Shown here: one piece after another, positions 1 through 8,824 of the stretch
Layout of the letters: every line of letters begins with the position of its first letter
Position numbering within the stretch: position 1 is the first letter of the stretch
Origin: Pokkaliibacter sp. MBI-7
Lineage (GTDB): Bacteria; Pseudomonadota; Gammaproteobacteria; Pseudomonadales; Balneatricaceae
Assembly: GCF_029846635.1 (NCBI RefSeq)
Contig: NZ_JARVTG010000001.1
Span: forward strand, 4,241,001 to 4,305,000
Reading direction: 5' to 3'
DNA length: 64,000 nt
Program-made: the position numbers and the translations under genes
Notes under the pieces: generated by a model
What the model saw: only the letters and a program-made list of their open reading frames with translations
The model's database searches: none
Told to the model about the DNA's origin: nothing

Positions 1-294
1 AAAGTTTCACCACCGTTCCGCCAGGCAGATTTCCAGATTCTGTACGGCAAAGGCATTTATCGTATGGGTGAGGTTGTCGATCTTGGTGTGCAGCAGGGAT
101 TGGTTGAGAAGTCCGGCGCATGGTATGCCTACCAGGGCAATAAGATCGGGCAGGGTAAGGCCAATGCGTGCAAGTACCTGGAAGACAACCCTCAAATTGC
201 ACAGGAACTGGAAGCGCTGTTGCGCGAGCGTCTGCTGAACGTGCCTAATAATGCAGCTGCTGATTTTGAGGTAAGTGCTGAAGACGAAGCGTGA
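1..294 (+). CDS. recA: RecA recombinase, C-terminal part (cut by window edge)
   Basis: The frame is open from base 1 and gives about 97 residues ending in an acidic tail (EVSAEDEA). The stretch FQILYGKGIYRMGEVVDLG followed by GAWYAYQGNKIGQGKANA is typical of the end of the RecA ATPase core and its C-terminal domain. RecA forms filaments on single-stranded DNA, drives strand exchange and triggers LexA self-cleavage in the SOS response. Its stop codon overlaps the GTG start of recX by four bases (GTGA), so the two genes are translationally coupled. The start and the Walker motifs lie outside the window. Confidence 0.96.
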   Translation, partial: KVSPPFRQADFQILYGKGIYRMGEVVDLGVQQGLVEKSGAWYAYQGNKIGQGKANACKYLEDNPQIAQELEALLRERLLNVPNNAAADFEVSAEDEA

Positions 295-809
295 TTGTGC
301 AATCCTCTTCTTTGCTGGAAAAAGCTGTTTCTCTGCTGTCTCGGCGTGACTATAGTCGCGCCGAGTTGCAGCGGCGGCTACAGAGTTTTCTCCGTAAACC
401 CTTGCGTGAACATCAAGATACTTCTTCAGAAAGCTTCGGCCATGAAGAAGATGTTCAGAAACACGCGGAGCAGATTGCGGCGGTGCTGACTCGGCTAGAG
501 GAGCTCGGTTATCTCAATGACGACCGGGTATCTGCATCGACGGTCAGGGTGGGCATTGCCAAAGGCCAGGGGCCGCAACGTATCAAGGCCGATCTGAAGC
601 ACAAAGTGCTCTCTACCGATGCCTTACATGAAGTGGAAGATGAGCTGGACTGGTTTGCTCAAGCCCGGCAAGTAAGGTCACGTCGCTTTGGTGACGCGTT
701 ACCTGATACACCTAAAGAAAAGGCCAGGCAGTTACGCTTTCTGCTCTATCGTGGCTTTACGCAGCAGCAAGCGTTACAGGCACTAAAAATCAACGAGTGG
801 GATGAGTGA
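291..809 (+). CDS. recX: RecX regulatory protein
   Basis: 172 residues, slightly long for the family. The N-terminal AVSLLSRRDYSRAELQRRL, the central RLEELGYLNDDRVSAS and the basic C-terminal segment with KARQLRFLLYRGF are RecX three-helix repeats. RecX binds RecA filaments and limits their extension and ATPase activity. It starts with GTG overlapping the recA stop, which couples its expression to recA. An acidic, poorly conserved insert (about residues 36-62) separates the first and second helical modules. Confidence 0.93.
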   Translation: MIVQSSSLLEKAVSLLSRRDYSRAELQRRLQSFLRKPLREHQDTSSESFGHEEDVQKHAEQIAAVLTRLEELGYLNDDRVSASTVRVGIAKGQGPQRIKADLKHKVLSTDALHEVEDELDWFAQARQVRSRRFGDALPDTPKEKARQLRFLLYRGFTQQQALQALKINEWDE

Positions 810-1030
810 GTAATATGCTTATGCTCATATCTGGCCCTGTTTAGCACCGTTTTTAAAAACTCCCCCTATTTCCGCTCCAGCTGTTTTAATCCTGATCTAC
901 CTCGATATACTAACCCGCTAAGTACCGCCCAGCGCACTAGGCCAACCAAAGCAGGATGGTGAGGCGGCCTCAACGCCGTCATGATGCTGGCTGATCACTG
1001 ATAGCCGATGTTTCTCTTTTAGGCAGATAT

Positions 1031-3664
1031 ATGAAGAGCGCAGAAATCCGCCAAGCATTTCTTGAGTATTTCAAGAGTAAGGGGCATGAAATTGTCCCTA
1101 GCAGTTCACTTATTCCCGCTAATGACCCTACTTTGTTGTTTACCAACGCGGGTATGGTTCAGTTTAAGGACGTGTTCCTGGGTACTGATCCCCGTTCATA
1201 CTCTCGTGCCACCACTTCGCAACGCTGCGTACGTGCTGGTGGAAAGCACAATGATCTGGAAAACGTAGGCTACACCGCGCGTCACCATACCTTCTTTGAG
1301 ATGCTGGGTAACTTCAGCTTTGGTGACTATTTCAAACAGGACGCCATTCATTTTGCCTGGGAGTTTCTGACTGCCCCTGAATGGATGAATCTGCCCAAGG
1401 AAAAGCTTTGGGTAACAGTCTATGCCAGTGACGACGAGGCGTATGAGATCTGGTCCAAGCAGGTCGGTGTTCCCGTCGAGCGGATTGTACGTATTGGTGA
1501 CAACAAGGGCGCTGCCTATGCTTCAGATAATTTCTGGGCGATGGGAGACACTGGTCCATGCGGCCCTTGCACTGAGATTTTCTATGATCATGGCCCTGAT
1601 GTGGCTGGCGGCCCTCCCGGCAGCCCCGAGGAAGATGGTGATCGCTACATTGAGATCTGGAACGTGGTATTCATGCAGTACAACCGTACTGCTGATGGGG
1701 TGATGCATCCATTGCCTCGCCCATCCGTAGACACTGGCATGGGTCTGGAACGTGTTTCTGCCGTTATGCAGCATGTTCACTCAAACTACGAGATTGACCT
1801 GTTCCAGAACCTTCTGGCTGCTGTCGAGCAGGTAACAGGTACTACGGACACCAAGAGTCACTCATTGAAAGTGATTGCAGATCATATCCGATCTTGTTCC
1901 TTCCTGATTGTTGATGGTGTTGTGCCCTCCAACGAAGGTCGCGGTTATGTGTTGCGCCGTATCATGCGACGGGCTATCCGTCACGGACACAAGCTCGGTG
2001 CCGTTGAGCCTTTCTTCCATAAGCTGGTTGCGCCTTTGGTTGCGGAAATGGGCTCTGCCTATCCGGAGCTTGCCAAGGCGCAGGCTCATGTTGAACAGCT
2101 GATCTTCAAGGAAGAGCAGCAGTTTGCCAAGACGCTAGACCAGGGTATGCGCTTACTTGAACAGGCCATCGAGGGACTGGAAGGCGCAGTTATTCCGGGC
2201 GAAACTATTTTCCGTCTGTATGACACCTATGGTTTCCCTGTTGACCTGACTGCGGATGTTGCCCGTGAGCGTGGTTACGATCTGGATATGGATGGCTTCG
2301 AGCAGCAAATGGAGGCTCAGCGTGAGCGCGCTCGTGCCGCCAGTCAGTTTGGTGTTGACTATAATCAGGCGCTGAAGCTGGAAGGTGAAACGCATTTCAA
2401 TGGTTATACCCAGCTGGTTGATGAAGGCAATGTGGTGACCTTGCTGGCAGTCGGCGAAACCGTTGATGCACTGGAGCCAGGAATGTCCGGCGTTGTGGTG
2501 CTGGATAACACCGCTTTCTACGCCGAGTCCGGCGGTCAAGTAGGTGATGCTGGCTATCTGGCCTGGTCAAATGGCCGTTTTGAGGTCAAGGATACGACCA
2601 AGGAAGGCAAACTCTTCCTTCATCATGGTGTGCTGGTCGAAGGGCGTCTGGCTGTAGGCGGCAAGGTTGTTACCCATGTCAATGCAGCACGTCGTCAGGC
2701 TGTAGCGCTGAATCACTCCGCGACACACCTGATGCACTCCGCTCTGCGCAAAGTGCTGGGTGAGCATGTGCAGCAGAAAGGTTCTCTGGTTGCTCCTGAC
2801 CGCTTGCGCTTTGACTTCAGTCACTTTGAAGCGGTCAAGCCTGAAGAGCTGCGTCGTATCGAGGATTTGGTTAACGCTGAGGTGCGTGCCAACGCAGAAG
2901 TGCAGACTCGCCTGATGAACATCGATGAGGCAAAAGCCGCGGGTGCGATGGCCTTGTTTGGTGAGAAATACGATGACGAGGTTCGGGTTGTCAGCATGGG
3001 TGAAGGTGAGGAGCAATTCTCTCTTGAGCTATGTGGCGGTACGCACGTCAAACGTACAGGTGACATCGCTGTTTTCCGTATTCTGTCGGAGGGCGGTGTT
3101 GCTGCAGGTGTACGCCGTATTGAAGCTGTCACTGGTGAAGAAGCCCTTAGTTACGTGGAGGAAGGTGAAGAAACTCTGCGCAGACTGGGTTCAATGCTGA
3201 AAGGTAGCCGTGACGCTGTGCTGGATAAGGTTGAAGCCCTGGTTGAGCGCAATCGTCAGCTTGAGCGTGAGTTGGATCAACTCAAACGTCGTCTGGCTGC
3301 GAACGCAGGGAATGAGCTGCTGGACAGTGTACGTGAAATCAAGGGCGCCAAAGTGCTGGTTACCCAGGTTGAAGGCGTCGAGTCCAAATCCCTGCGCGAT
3401 CTGCTGGACCAGCTGAAAAATAAATTGGGTAATGGAGTGGTGCTGCTGGCTGTCGTTGAAGATGACAAGGTCAGTCTGGTAGCTGGGGTGACCAAGGAGT
3501 TGACCGCAAAGGTTAAAGCTGGCGACCTGATTCGCCGCGTTGCTGAGCAGGTTGGAGGTAAAGGTGGTGGCCGTCCTGACATGGCTCAGGGTGGTGGTAC
3601 TCAGATTGATGCCTTGCCAGCGGCGCTGATTGACGCGGCCCAATGGATTGAATCGCAGCTTTGA
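1031..3664 (+). CDS. alaS: Alanyl-tRNA synthetase
   Basis: 877 residues, full length for bacterial AlaS. It begins MKSAEIRQAFLEYFKSKGH and has class II catalytic motifs (RCVRAGGKHNDLENVGYTARH near residue 70). The editing domain has zinc-binding HSATHLMHSALR (near residue 567) and CGGTHV (near 666). The C-terminal region has the coiled coil and the glycine-rich C-Ala domain (GGKGGGRPDMAQGG). It charges tRNA-Ala with alanine and hydrolyses mischarged Ser/Gly-tRNA-Ala. The ribosome-binding site (AGGCAG, 7 bases before ATG) is modest. The 221 bases between recX and this start hold no gene I can see. Confidence 0.98.
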   Translation: MKSAEIRQAFLEYFKSKGHEIVPSSSLIPANDPTLLFTNAGMVQFKDVFLGTDPRSYSRATTSQRCVRAGGKHNDLENVGYTARHHTFFEMLGNFSFGDYFKQDAIHFAWEFLTAPEWMNLPKEKLWVTVYASDDEAYEIWSKQVGVPVERIVRIGDNKGAAYASDNFWAMGDTGPCGPCTEIFYDHGPDVAGGPPGSPEEDGDRYIEIWNVVFMQYNRTADGVMHPLPRPSVDTGMGLERVSAVMQHVHSNYEIDLFQNLLAAVEQVTGTTDTKSHSLKVIADHIRSCSFLIVDGVVPSNEGRGYVLRRIMRRAIRHGHKLGAVEPFFHKLVAPLVAEMGSAYPELAKAQAHVEQLIFKEEQQFAKTLDQGMRLLEQAIEGLEGAVIPGETIFRLYDTYGFPVDLTADVARERGYDLDMDGFEQQMEAQRERARAASQFGVDYNQALKLEGETHFNGYTQLVDEGNVVTLLAVGETVDALEPGMSGVVVLDNTAFYAESGGQVGDAGYLAWSNGRFEVKDTTKEGKLFLHHGVLVEGRLAVGGKVVTHVNAARRQAVALNHSATHLMHSALRKVLGEHVQQKGSLVAPDRLRFDFSHFEAVKPEELRRIEDLVNAEVRANAEVQTRLMNIDEAKAAGAMALFGEKYDDEVRVVSMGEGEEQFSLELCGGTHVKRTGDIAVFRILSEGGVAAGVRRIEAVTGEEALSYVEEGEETLRRLGSMLKGSRDAVLDKVEALVERNRQLERELDQLKRRLAANAGNELLDSVREIKGAKVLVTQVEGVESKSLRDLLDQLKNKLGNGVVLLAVVEDDKVSLVAGVTKELTAKVKAGDLIRRVAEQVGGKGGGRPDMAQGGGTQIDALPAALIDAAQWIESQL

Positions 3665-3693
3665 GGTTGCGATTGCTAGAACTGTGAAGAAAA

Positions 3694-3713
3694 GGCCGGA
3701 ATTTATTCCGGCC
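3694..3713 (+). terminator. Hairpin between alaS and lysC
   Basis: Perfect 8-bp stem GGCCGGAA/TTCCGGCC with a TTTA loop, 30 bases after the alaS stop and 25 before the lysC ATG. It is not followed by a T-run, so it is more likely a partial terminator, processing site or attenuator than a full stop. The space is far too short for a lysine riboswitch. Confidence 0.45.
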
Positions 3714-3738
3714 ATTCCTGTTGGGGAAAACTAAAAAA

Positions 3739-4974
3739 ATGGCATTGTATGTGCAGAAGTACGGCGGCACTTCGGTGGGCTCAGTGGAGCGCATCGAGGC
3801 AGTTGCCGAAAAGGTAAAAGGATTCCGTGAGCAGGGACATGATCTGGTTATCGTTGTCTCGGCCATGTCTGGTGAAACCAACCGTCTGATTCAGCTGGCC
3901 AAGTCGATTACCGACGAGCCCAGTTCTCGCGAGATGGATGTGATTATGTCGACCGGCGAGCAGGTCACTATTGGCTTGCTGGCTATTGCGTTGGAGAAGC
4001 GTGGTGTGCCTGCCCGCTCCTACACCGGCGCCCAGGTTTCAATCCGCACCGACAGTGCCTATGGCAAGGCGCGAATCCAGCATATTGATGATCAGCGCAT
4101 TCGTCAGGATCTGGCGGAAGGTCGAGTCGTCATCGTTGCTGGCTTTCAGGGTGTGGACGACAACGGCAGTATTACCACGCTTGGGCGTGGTGGTTCAGAT
4201 ACTACCGGTGTTGCTCTGGCTGCTGCGCTCAAGGCTGATGAGTGTCAGATATATACTGATGTTGACGGTGTATATACAACCGACCCTCGTGTGGTGGATA
4301 CGGCCCGTCGTCTGGACAAGATTACCTTCGAAGAAATGCTGGAAATGGCCAGTCTCGGCTCGAAAGTGCTGCAGATTCGTTCCGTTGAGTTCGCCGGCAA
4401 ATACAATGTACCGCTACGTGTGCTTTCCAGTTTTGCGGATGGCCCTGGCACCCTGATTACCTTAGAGGAAGAAGACACTGTGGAAAAGCCTATCATTTCC
4501 GGTATTGCCTTTAACCGTGATGAGGCCAAGTTGACTGTTCTGGGTGTGCCTGATATCCCCGGTGTGGCCTACAAGATTCTTGGGCCCGTGAGCGATGCCA
4601 ATATTGAAGTCGACATGATCGTGCAGAACGTGGCTGCCGATCAGACCACCGATTTCACCTTTACTGTTCACCGCAACGACTTCGACAAGACCAAAGACAT
4701 CCTGCAGCGTATTTGTGCTGAATTGGGTGCTCGAGAAGTGAGCGGTAACAACAAGATCGCTAAAGTATCTATTGTCGGCGTAGGTATGCGCTCTCATGCA
4801 GGTGTGGCCAGCAAGATGTTTGCTGCACTGGCTCATGAAGGGATCAATATCCAGATGATTTCCACCTCTGAAATCAAGGTCTCGGTTGTTATCGCCGAGA
4901 AGTATCTGGAGTTGGCGGTTCGCGCACTGCACTCAGCCTTTGAGCTGGATAAAGTCGACACCATCGCTGAATAA
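3739..4974 (+). CDS. lysC: Aspartate kinase
   Basis: 411 residues, the size of the Pseudomonas-type monofunctional aspartokinase. It opens with MALYVQKYGGTSVGS (kinase signature). TTLGRGGSDTTGVALAAAL is the substrate and ATP-binding region, and two ACT domains follow (from about residue 265) for feedback by lysine and threonine. It phosphorylates aspartate, the first step towards lysine, threonine, methionine and diaminopimelate. I chose the ATG at 3739, preceded by GGGGAAAA, over an in-frame TTG 18 bases upstream because the family begins MAL-VQKYGG. Confidence 0.97.
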   Translation: MALYVQKYGGTSVGSVERIEAVAEKVKGFREQGHDLVIVVSAMSGETNRLIQLAKSITDEPSSREMDVIMSTGEQVTIGLLAIALEKRGVPARSYTGAQVSIRTDSAYGKARIQHIDDQRIRQDLAEGRVVIVAGFQGVDDNGSITTLGRGGSDTTGVALAAALKADECQIYTDVDGVYTTDPRVVDTARRLDKITFEEMLEMASLGSKVLQIRSVEFAGKYNVPLRVLSSFADGPGTLITLEEEDTVEKPIISGIAFNRDEAKLTVLGVPDIPGVAYKILGPVSDANIEVDMIVQNVAADQTTDFTFTVHRNDFDKTKDILQRICAELGAREVSGNNKIAKVSIVGVGMRSHAGVASKMFAALAHEGINIQMISTSEIKVSVVIAEKYLELAVRALHSAFELDKVDTIAE

Positions 4975-5049
4975 TACTTTTTGTTATCACGAGTCAGCAT
5001 TTTCGTTACGCAGGTTAACGCTGCACTACAAAAATGTGGGGTTTTTTAC

Positions 5050-5079
5050 TTCACAGTGTCAGCGTGGCCTGCATACAAT
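5050..5079 (+). promoter_or_regulatory. Candidate sigma-70 promoter for csrA
   Basis: TTCACA (5050-5055), an 18-base spacer, then TACAAT (5074-5079). This gives a csrA leader of about 100 bases. The match is by eye only. Confidence 0.4.
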
Positions 5080-5188
5080 TCCATGCCCGCATCTAGGCTT
5101 GAAGTTGTCTGGATCGATAGCTAAGTCTAATCAATGCGGGAGCTGGAGCTAAGCCGCATGGCAGAGGAAACAAGTAAGGAGAACGGAG

Positions 5189-5386
5189 ATGCTGATTCTT
5201 ACCCGTCGCGTAGGTGAGACCCTGATGGTTGGTGATGATGTCACCGTTACCGTTTTGGGCGTAAAAGGCAACCAAGTGCGCATTGGCGTCAATGCACCTA
5301 AGGATGTGTCTGTTCATCGAGAAGAGATTTATCAACGTATTCAGAAAGAAAAACAGGATCAGGAATCTGGCTCCTCTGAATCGTAA
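5189..5386 (+). CDS. csrA: Carbon storage regulator CsrA (RsmA)
   Basis: 65 residues. MLILTRRVGETLMVGDDVTV is the invariant start of the family, and the RNA-contacting VHREEIYQRI segment is intact. The dimer binds GGA motifs in mRNA leaders and represses or activates translation of carbon storage, motility and biofilm genes. The leader contains GGA-containing stretches at AAGGA (5176-5180) and ACGGAG (5183-5188), the latter overlapping the Shine-Dalgarno region, so autoregulation is plausible (inference). The tail QDQESGSSES is variable and probably disordered. It lies directly upstream of the tRNA array. Confidence 0.97.
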   Translation: MLILTRRVGETLMVGDDVTVTVLGVKGNQVRIGVNAPKDVSVHREEIYQRIQKEKQDQESGSSES

Positions 5387-5394
5387 AAATTTCT

Positions 5395-5430
5395 TTTCTT
5401 TTTAAAATCAATGCGGTAATATTCGCCGCG
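5395..5430 (+). promoter_or_regulatory. Candidate promoter of the tRNA array
   Basis: TAATAT at 5417-5422 is a good -10 element, followed by the GC-rich discriminator TCGCCGCG typical of stringently controlled stable-RNA promoters. The -35 element (around TTTCTT at 5395) is poor. It lies 15 bases before the tRNA-Ser. Confidence 0.4.
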
Positions 5431-5436
5431 TTGTTT

Positions 5437-5526
5437 GGAGAGTTGGCCGAGTGGCTGAAGGCGCACCCCTGCTAAGGGTGTATAGGGGAAACTCTATCGA
5501 GGGTTCGAATCCCTCACTCTCCGCCA
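5437..5526 (+). tRNA. tRNA-Ser(GCU)
   Basis: 90 bases with encoded CCA. The acceptor stem GGAGAGT/ACTCTCC, a long variable arm (class II tRNA) and GGTTCGAATCC T-arm are present. The anticodon GCT is at 5471-5473. It reads AGC/AGU serine codons. It sits between csrA and the arginine tRNAs, as serV does in E. coli. Confidence 0.97.
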
Positions 5527-5532
5527 CACAAA

Positions 5533-5609
5533 GCGCCCGTAGCTCAGCTGGATAGAGTACCTGGCTACGAACCAGGCGGTCAGAGGTTCGAATCCTCTCG
5601 GGCGCGCCA
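5533..5609 (+). tRNA. tRNA-Arg(ACG), copy 1 (acceptor-stem variant)
   Basis: 77 bases with encoded CCA. The anticodon loop CTACGAA has anticodon ACG, whose A34 is normally converted to inosine to read CGU/CGC/CGA. This copy has acceptor stem GCGCCCG/CGGGCGC, whereas the other five have GCGCTCG/CGAGCGC, a compensatory C-G to T-A change at pair 5-68. Confidence 0.97.
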
Positions 5610-5658
5610 TGTGCAAGGTTTGCAGAAGTTAAGCAAACCTTTTTTGTTTGAGTTTGAA

Positions 5659-5735
5659 GCGCTCGTAGCTCAGCTGGATAGAGTACCTGGCTACGAACCA
5701 GGCGGTCAGAGGTTCGAATCCTCTCGAGCGCGCCA
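5659..5735 (+). tRNA. tRNA-Arg(ACG), copy 2
   Basis: 77 bases with CCA and anticodon ACG. The sequence is identical to copies 3-6, but the spacer before it is unrelated to the other spacers. Confidence 0.97.
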
Positions 5736-5762
5736 TCTCAAGCAAGTCTCAGTTATCGTGTT

Positions 5763-5839
5763 GCGCTCGTAGCTCAGCTGGATAGAGTACCTGGCTACGA
5801 ACCAGGCGGTCAGAGGTTCGAATCCTCTCGAGCGCGCCA
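5763..5839 (+). tRNA. tRNA-Arg(ACG), copy 3
   Basis: 77 bases with CCA, anticodon ACG, identical to copy 2. It is separated from copy 2 by 27 bases of unique spacer. Confidence 0.97.
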
Positions 5840-5865
5840 TAACTGAAAATGTTTTACACTGCAGC

Positions 5866-5942
5866 GCGCTCGTAGCTCAGCTGGATAGAGTACCTGGCTA
5901 CGAACCAGGCGGTCAGAGGTTCGAATCCTCTCGAGCGCGCCA
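5866..5942 (+). tRNA. tRNA-Arg(ACG), copy 4
   Basis: 77 bases with CCA, anticodon ACG, identical to copy 2. Confidence 0.97.
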
Positions 5943-5984
5943 ACAGTGTGAATGTGTAGTGTTACATCAATGTGATATCGTTGT

Positions 5985-6061
5985 GCGCTCGTAGCTCAGC
6001 TGGATAGAGTACCTGGCTACGAACCAGGCGGTCAGAGGTTCGAATCCTCTCGAGCGCGCCA
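5985..6061 (+). tRNA. tRNA-Arg(ACG), copy 5
   Basis: 77 bases with CCA, anticodon ACG, identical to copy 2. Confidence 0.97.
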
Positions 6062-6104
6062 CTTCATCATCTTGATCTGTCTGTTATACATCGTTATACG
6101 TTGC

Positions 6105-6181
6105 GCGCTCGTAGCTCAGCTGGATAGAGTACCTGGCTACGAACCAGGCGGTCAGAGGTTCGAATCCTCTCGAGCGCGCCA
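6105..6181 (+). tRNA. tRNA-Arg(ACG), copy 6
   Basis: 77 bases with CCA, anticodon ACG, identical to copy 2. It is the last tRNA of the array. The T-rich stretch after it (6186-6217) lacks an obvious hairpin. Confidence 0.97.
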
Positions 6182-6290
6182 CTCCTCTTTTGTGCCCTCC
6201 TTATTTTTCTTGTTTTTGAACTGTATTAGATGTTGTGCGGTTAAGCCTTGGCAGGTTTTTTTGGTTATCCTTTGAACTTGTTAATTTGGG

Positions 6291-6319
6291 CTGTCAGGTA
6301 CGTCCAAGCCTGATACAAT
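6291..6319 (+). promoter_or_regulatory. Candidate promoter of thiI
   Basis: CTGTCA (6291-6296), a 17-base spacer and TACAAT (6314-6319), about 35 bases before the thiI ATG. Confidence 0.4.
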
Positions 6320-6354
6320 GTGCCGCTTTTTTAACCAGATACTGCCTCGATACC

Positions 6355-7818
6355 ATGAAGTTCATCGTCAAGCTGTTCCCTGAAATCACCATCAAAAGTC
6401 GCTCTGTACGTCAGCGTTTCTGTAAGCGTCTGGCTTCCAATCTGCGTATTCAGTTCAAGGATCTTGGCGAGCAGGTCGCTCAAGGTGCCGGGACGGAAGT
6501 GCTCAGTCACTGGGACTATATTGAGATACTGATTCACAACCCGGCCATCACTGCTGAGGACGCGCGGGACATCCTGCGTCGTAATCCCGGTATTGCCTAT
6601 TTCCAGCAGGTGCTGGAGTTCCCGCTGACCACCGCCGAGGAGATTATTCCTCATCTGGTGGCTGCAAACAGTGAGCGTCTGAAAGGGAAGAGCTTCGCCA
6701 TGCGAGTGCGTCGCGTGGGTCAGCATGATTTCTCCTCGCTGGACTGGGAGCGGCATCTGGGTGGTGCGCTGATGCAGTTAACCGAGGCGCGTTCTGTTGA
6801 TTTGCGCTGTCCTGACGTACAGGTGCGTCTGGAAGTGCGCCACCAGAAGGTCTTTATCGAGACCGAGCGTGAGCCTGGCATGGGCGGCTACCCACTAGGG
6901 TCACAGGAAGATGTGGTGTCGCTGATGTCCGGTGGCTTCGATTCTGCTGTGGCAACCTATCTGACCATGAAGCGTGGCTGCAAAACGCACTTCTGCTTCT
7001 TCAATCTTGGCGGCTCAGCACATGAGATCGGTGTGCGGCAGATTGCGCATCATATCTGGAAGCAATACGGTTCCGTGGCCAAGGTTTACTTTGTCTCTGT
7101 TCCCTTTGATGAGGTGGTGGCCGAGATTCTGACCAAAGTCAATCATTCGCTGATGGGGGTTATTCTCAAGCGAATGATGATGCGGGCCGGTAACCGTGTG
7201 GCTTCTCGTTTGCACGTTAACACGCTGGTCACTGGCGAGAGCATTGCGCAGGTGTCCAGTCAGACCCTAACTAACCTCAATATCATCGACAATGCCAGTG
7301 AGCGTCTGGTGGTGCGTCCGCTGATCGTGTCTGACAAGCAGGATATCATCAATCAGGCCAAGGCTATTGGCACCTTTGATATGGCAGCTTCCATGCCGGA
7401 GTACTGCGGTGTCATTTCTGACCGGCCCACTGTTAAGGCGCGTCCTGACAAGGTGCTGGAGGAAGAAGCCAAGCTGGATATGGAAGTGATCCGCCGGGCA
7501 ATCGAACGTTCTCAGGTGCTAAAGATTGATCAGGTGCTGAAGGATCTAAAACCTCAGGCTGAACTGGATCAGTTCGAGGCAAAAGAAGATGCGGTGGTGA
7601 TCGATATTCGCCATCCGACGGAGCAGGAGAAGTCTCCGCTGACACTGGATGCTGAGGTGGTGCATATTCCATTCTATCAGCTCAGTACGCGCTTCCCTGA
7701 GCTGGATCAGGAGCAGCAGTACCTGCTCTATTGTGACCGCGGTGTTATGAGCAAGCTGCATGCGCTGTATTTACACGATGCAGGCCATGTCAACGTAGGG
7801 GTTTACGGCAGCAAGTAA
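6355..7818 (+). CDS. thiI: tRNA 4-thiouridine / thiazole sulfurtransferase ThiI
   Basis: 487 residues, the long gammaproteobacterial form. It has an N-terminal NFLD and THUMP region (MKFIVKLFPEITIKS to about residue 170), a PP-loop ATPase (LMSGGFDSAVATYL near 190) with catalytic EYCGVIS near 347, and a C-terminal rhodanese domain with persulfide cysteine in LLYCDRGVMSKLH near 462. It transfers sulfur from IscS to U8 of tRNAs and to the thiazole pathway. I chose the ATG at 6355 (family start MKFIVK). An in-frame GTG 120 bases upstream would add a non-conserved extension across the promoter. Confidence 0.96.
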   Translation: MKFIVKLFPEITIKSRSVRQRFCKRLASNLRIQFKDLGEQVAQGAGTEVLSHWDYIEILIHNPAITAEDARDILRRNPGIAYFQQVLEFPLTTAEEIIPHLVAANSERLKGKSFAMRVRRVGQHDFSSLDWERHLGGALMQLTEARSVDLRCPDVQVRLEVRHQKVFIETEREPGMGGYPLGSQEDVVSLMSGGFDSAVATYLTMKRGCKTHFCFFNLGGSAHEIGVRQIAHHIWKQYGSVAKVYFVSVPFDEVVAEILTKVNHSLMGVILKRMMMRAGNRVASRLHVNTLVTGESIAQVSSQTLTNLNIIDNASERLVVRPLIVSDKQDIINQAKAIGTFDMAASMPEYCGVISDRPTVKARPDKVLEEEAKLDMEVIRRAIERSQVLKIDQVLKDLKPQAELDQFEAKEDAVVIDIRHPTEQEKSPLTLDAEVVHIPFYQLSTRFPELDQEQQYLLYCDRGVMSKLHALYLHDAGHVNVGVYGSK

Positions 7819-7837
7819 TACGATTGCCTGTAATTAG

Positions 7838-7864
7838 AACGGGAGGCTCAGGCTTCCCGTTTTC
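7838..7864 (+). terminator. Rho-independent terminator after thiI
   Basis: Stem AACGGGA/TCCCGTT with a 10-base loop, followed by TTCG and T-rich sequence. It lies 20 bases past the thiI stop, between convergent genes. Confidence 0.75.
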
Positions 7865-7900
7865 GTTTCTGCTGAGTGTATGCCTGCTTTCTGACGTCTA

Positions 7901-8824
7901 TTAGCCGCCGAGCAGCCCTTCCAGATGGGCCTGCACCGAATAGGCCAGTGCTGTTGGGTTGTAGCCGCCTTCCAGAATCGACACGATGCGCCCTTTACTA
8001 TACCTGTCAGCCAGTGCTACCAGCTGACGAGTGATCCACAGATAGTCCTCTTCATTCAGGCGCATATCCGCCATCGGGTCATTCCAGTGCGCATCAAAGC
8101 CTGCCGAGATAAAGATCATGTCAGGAGCGTGAGCCTCCAGAGCGGGCAGGCACTTTTCTGAAAAGGTGCGACGAAACGCTTCGCCATCGGCAAAGGCGGG
8201 GAGGGGGCAATTGATGATATTCGCGCGCTCAAGATCGTTATAACGACCCGGATAAAAAGGGTGCTGGAAGGTGGAGCAAAACAGCACGGCTGGATTGTCT
8301 TTAAAGATATCGACGGTACCGTTGCCCTGATGCACATCGAAATCAACGATAGCTACCCGGTTTATGCCTTCGTGCTGCAGGGCATGCAGTGCAGCGATGG
8401 CAATGTTGTTGTAGAAGCAGAAGCCCATCGCCAGATTGTGCTCCGCATGATGCCCAGGTGGGCGGATGGCGCAAAAAGCGTTGCGATTTTTGCCAGACAG
8501 TACTCGGTTTGTTGCCAAGATACTGGCACCTGCGGCTAAACTTGCTGCATGCAGGGATTTTGGGCACAGCGCAGTGTCATCGTCGGTCCAGACCACACCC
8601 TCCTGCGGCAGTTTCAGTTCCAGACGGCGTACATGTAGTGGTGTATGTGCCAGCAATATCTGCTCTGGCAGAACATGAACGGCATTATGAGTTTGCAGCT
8701 GGCCAAGCAGACCGGAGCGATTAAGCTGATGCATGATGGCTTTCAGCCTGATTGGGCTCTCTGGATGGTCTGGGCCGAGGTCGTGCAGCTCGCAGTCGGT
8801 ATGGCTGATAAACGCAGTGCTCAT
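7901..8824 (-). CDS. Histone-deacetylase-family (acetylpolyamine/acetoin-type) amidohydrolase
   Basis: 307 residues, one arginase/deacetylase-fold domain. PGHHAEHNLAMGFCFYNN (near residue 130) carries the active-site histidine pair. VAIVDFDVHQGNGT (near 165) and FISAGFDAHWNDP (near 250) carry the zinc-binding Asp-His-Asp set. The C-terminal LEGGYNPTALAYSV completes the class II-like signature. These enzymes remove acyl groups from lysines, polyamines or small amides; the substrate cannot be told from sequence. It is a single-gene unit convergent with thiI and divergent from the response-regulator gene. Confidence 0.88.
   Translation of the reverse strand: MSTAFISHTDCELHDLGPDHPESPIRLKAIMHQLNRSGLLGQLQTHNAVHVLPEQILLAHTPLHVRRLELKLPQEGVVWTDDDTALCPKSLHAASLAAGASILATNRVLSGKNRNAFCAIRPPGHHAEHNLAMGFCFYNNIAIAALHALQHEGINRVAIVDFDVHQGNGTVDIFKDNPAVLFCSTFQHPFYPGRYNDLERANIINCPLPAFADGEAFRRTFSEKCLPALEAHAPDMIFISAGFDAHWNDPMADMRLNEEDYLWITRQLVALADRYSKGRIVSILEGGYNPTALAYSVQAHLEGLLGG

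Noticed and set aside
810..1030. A small gene between recX and alaS
   Set aside because: No open frame with a ribosome site; only a possible TATACT -10 element at 906-911 without a good -35.
3665..3738. Lysine riboswitch upstream of lysC
   Set aside because: Only 74 bases separate alaS and lysC, and they contain just one 8-bp hairpin; a lysine riboswitch is far longer.
6235..6354. N-terminal extension of ThiI from the GTG at 6235
   Set aside because: The extension is not part of the family (which starts MKFIVK) and would cover the likely promoter.
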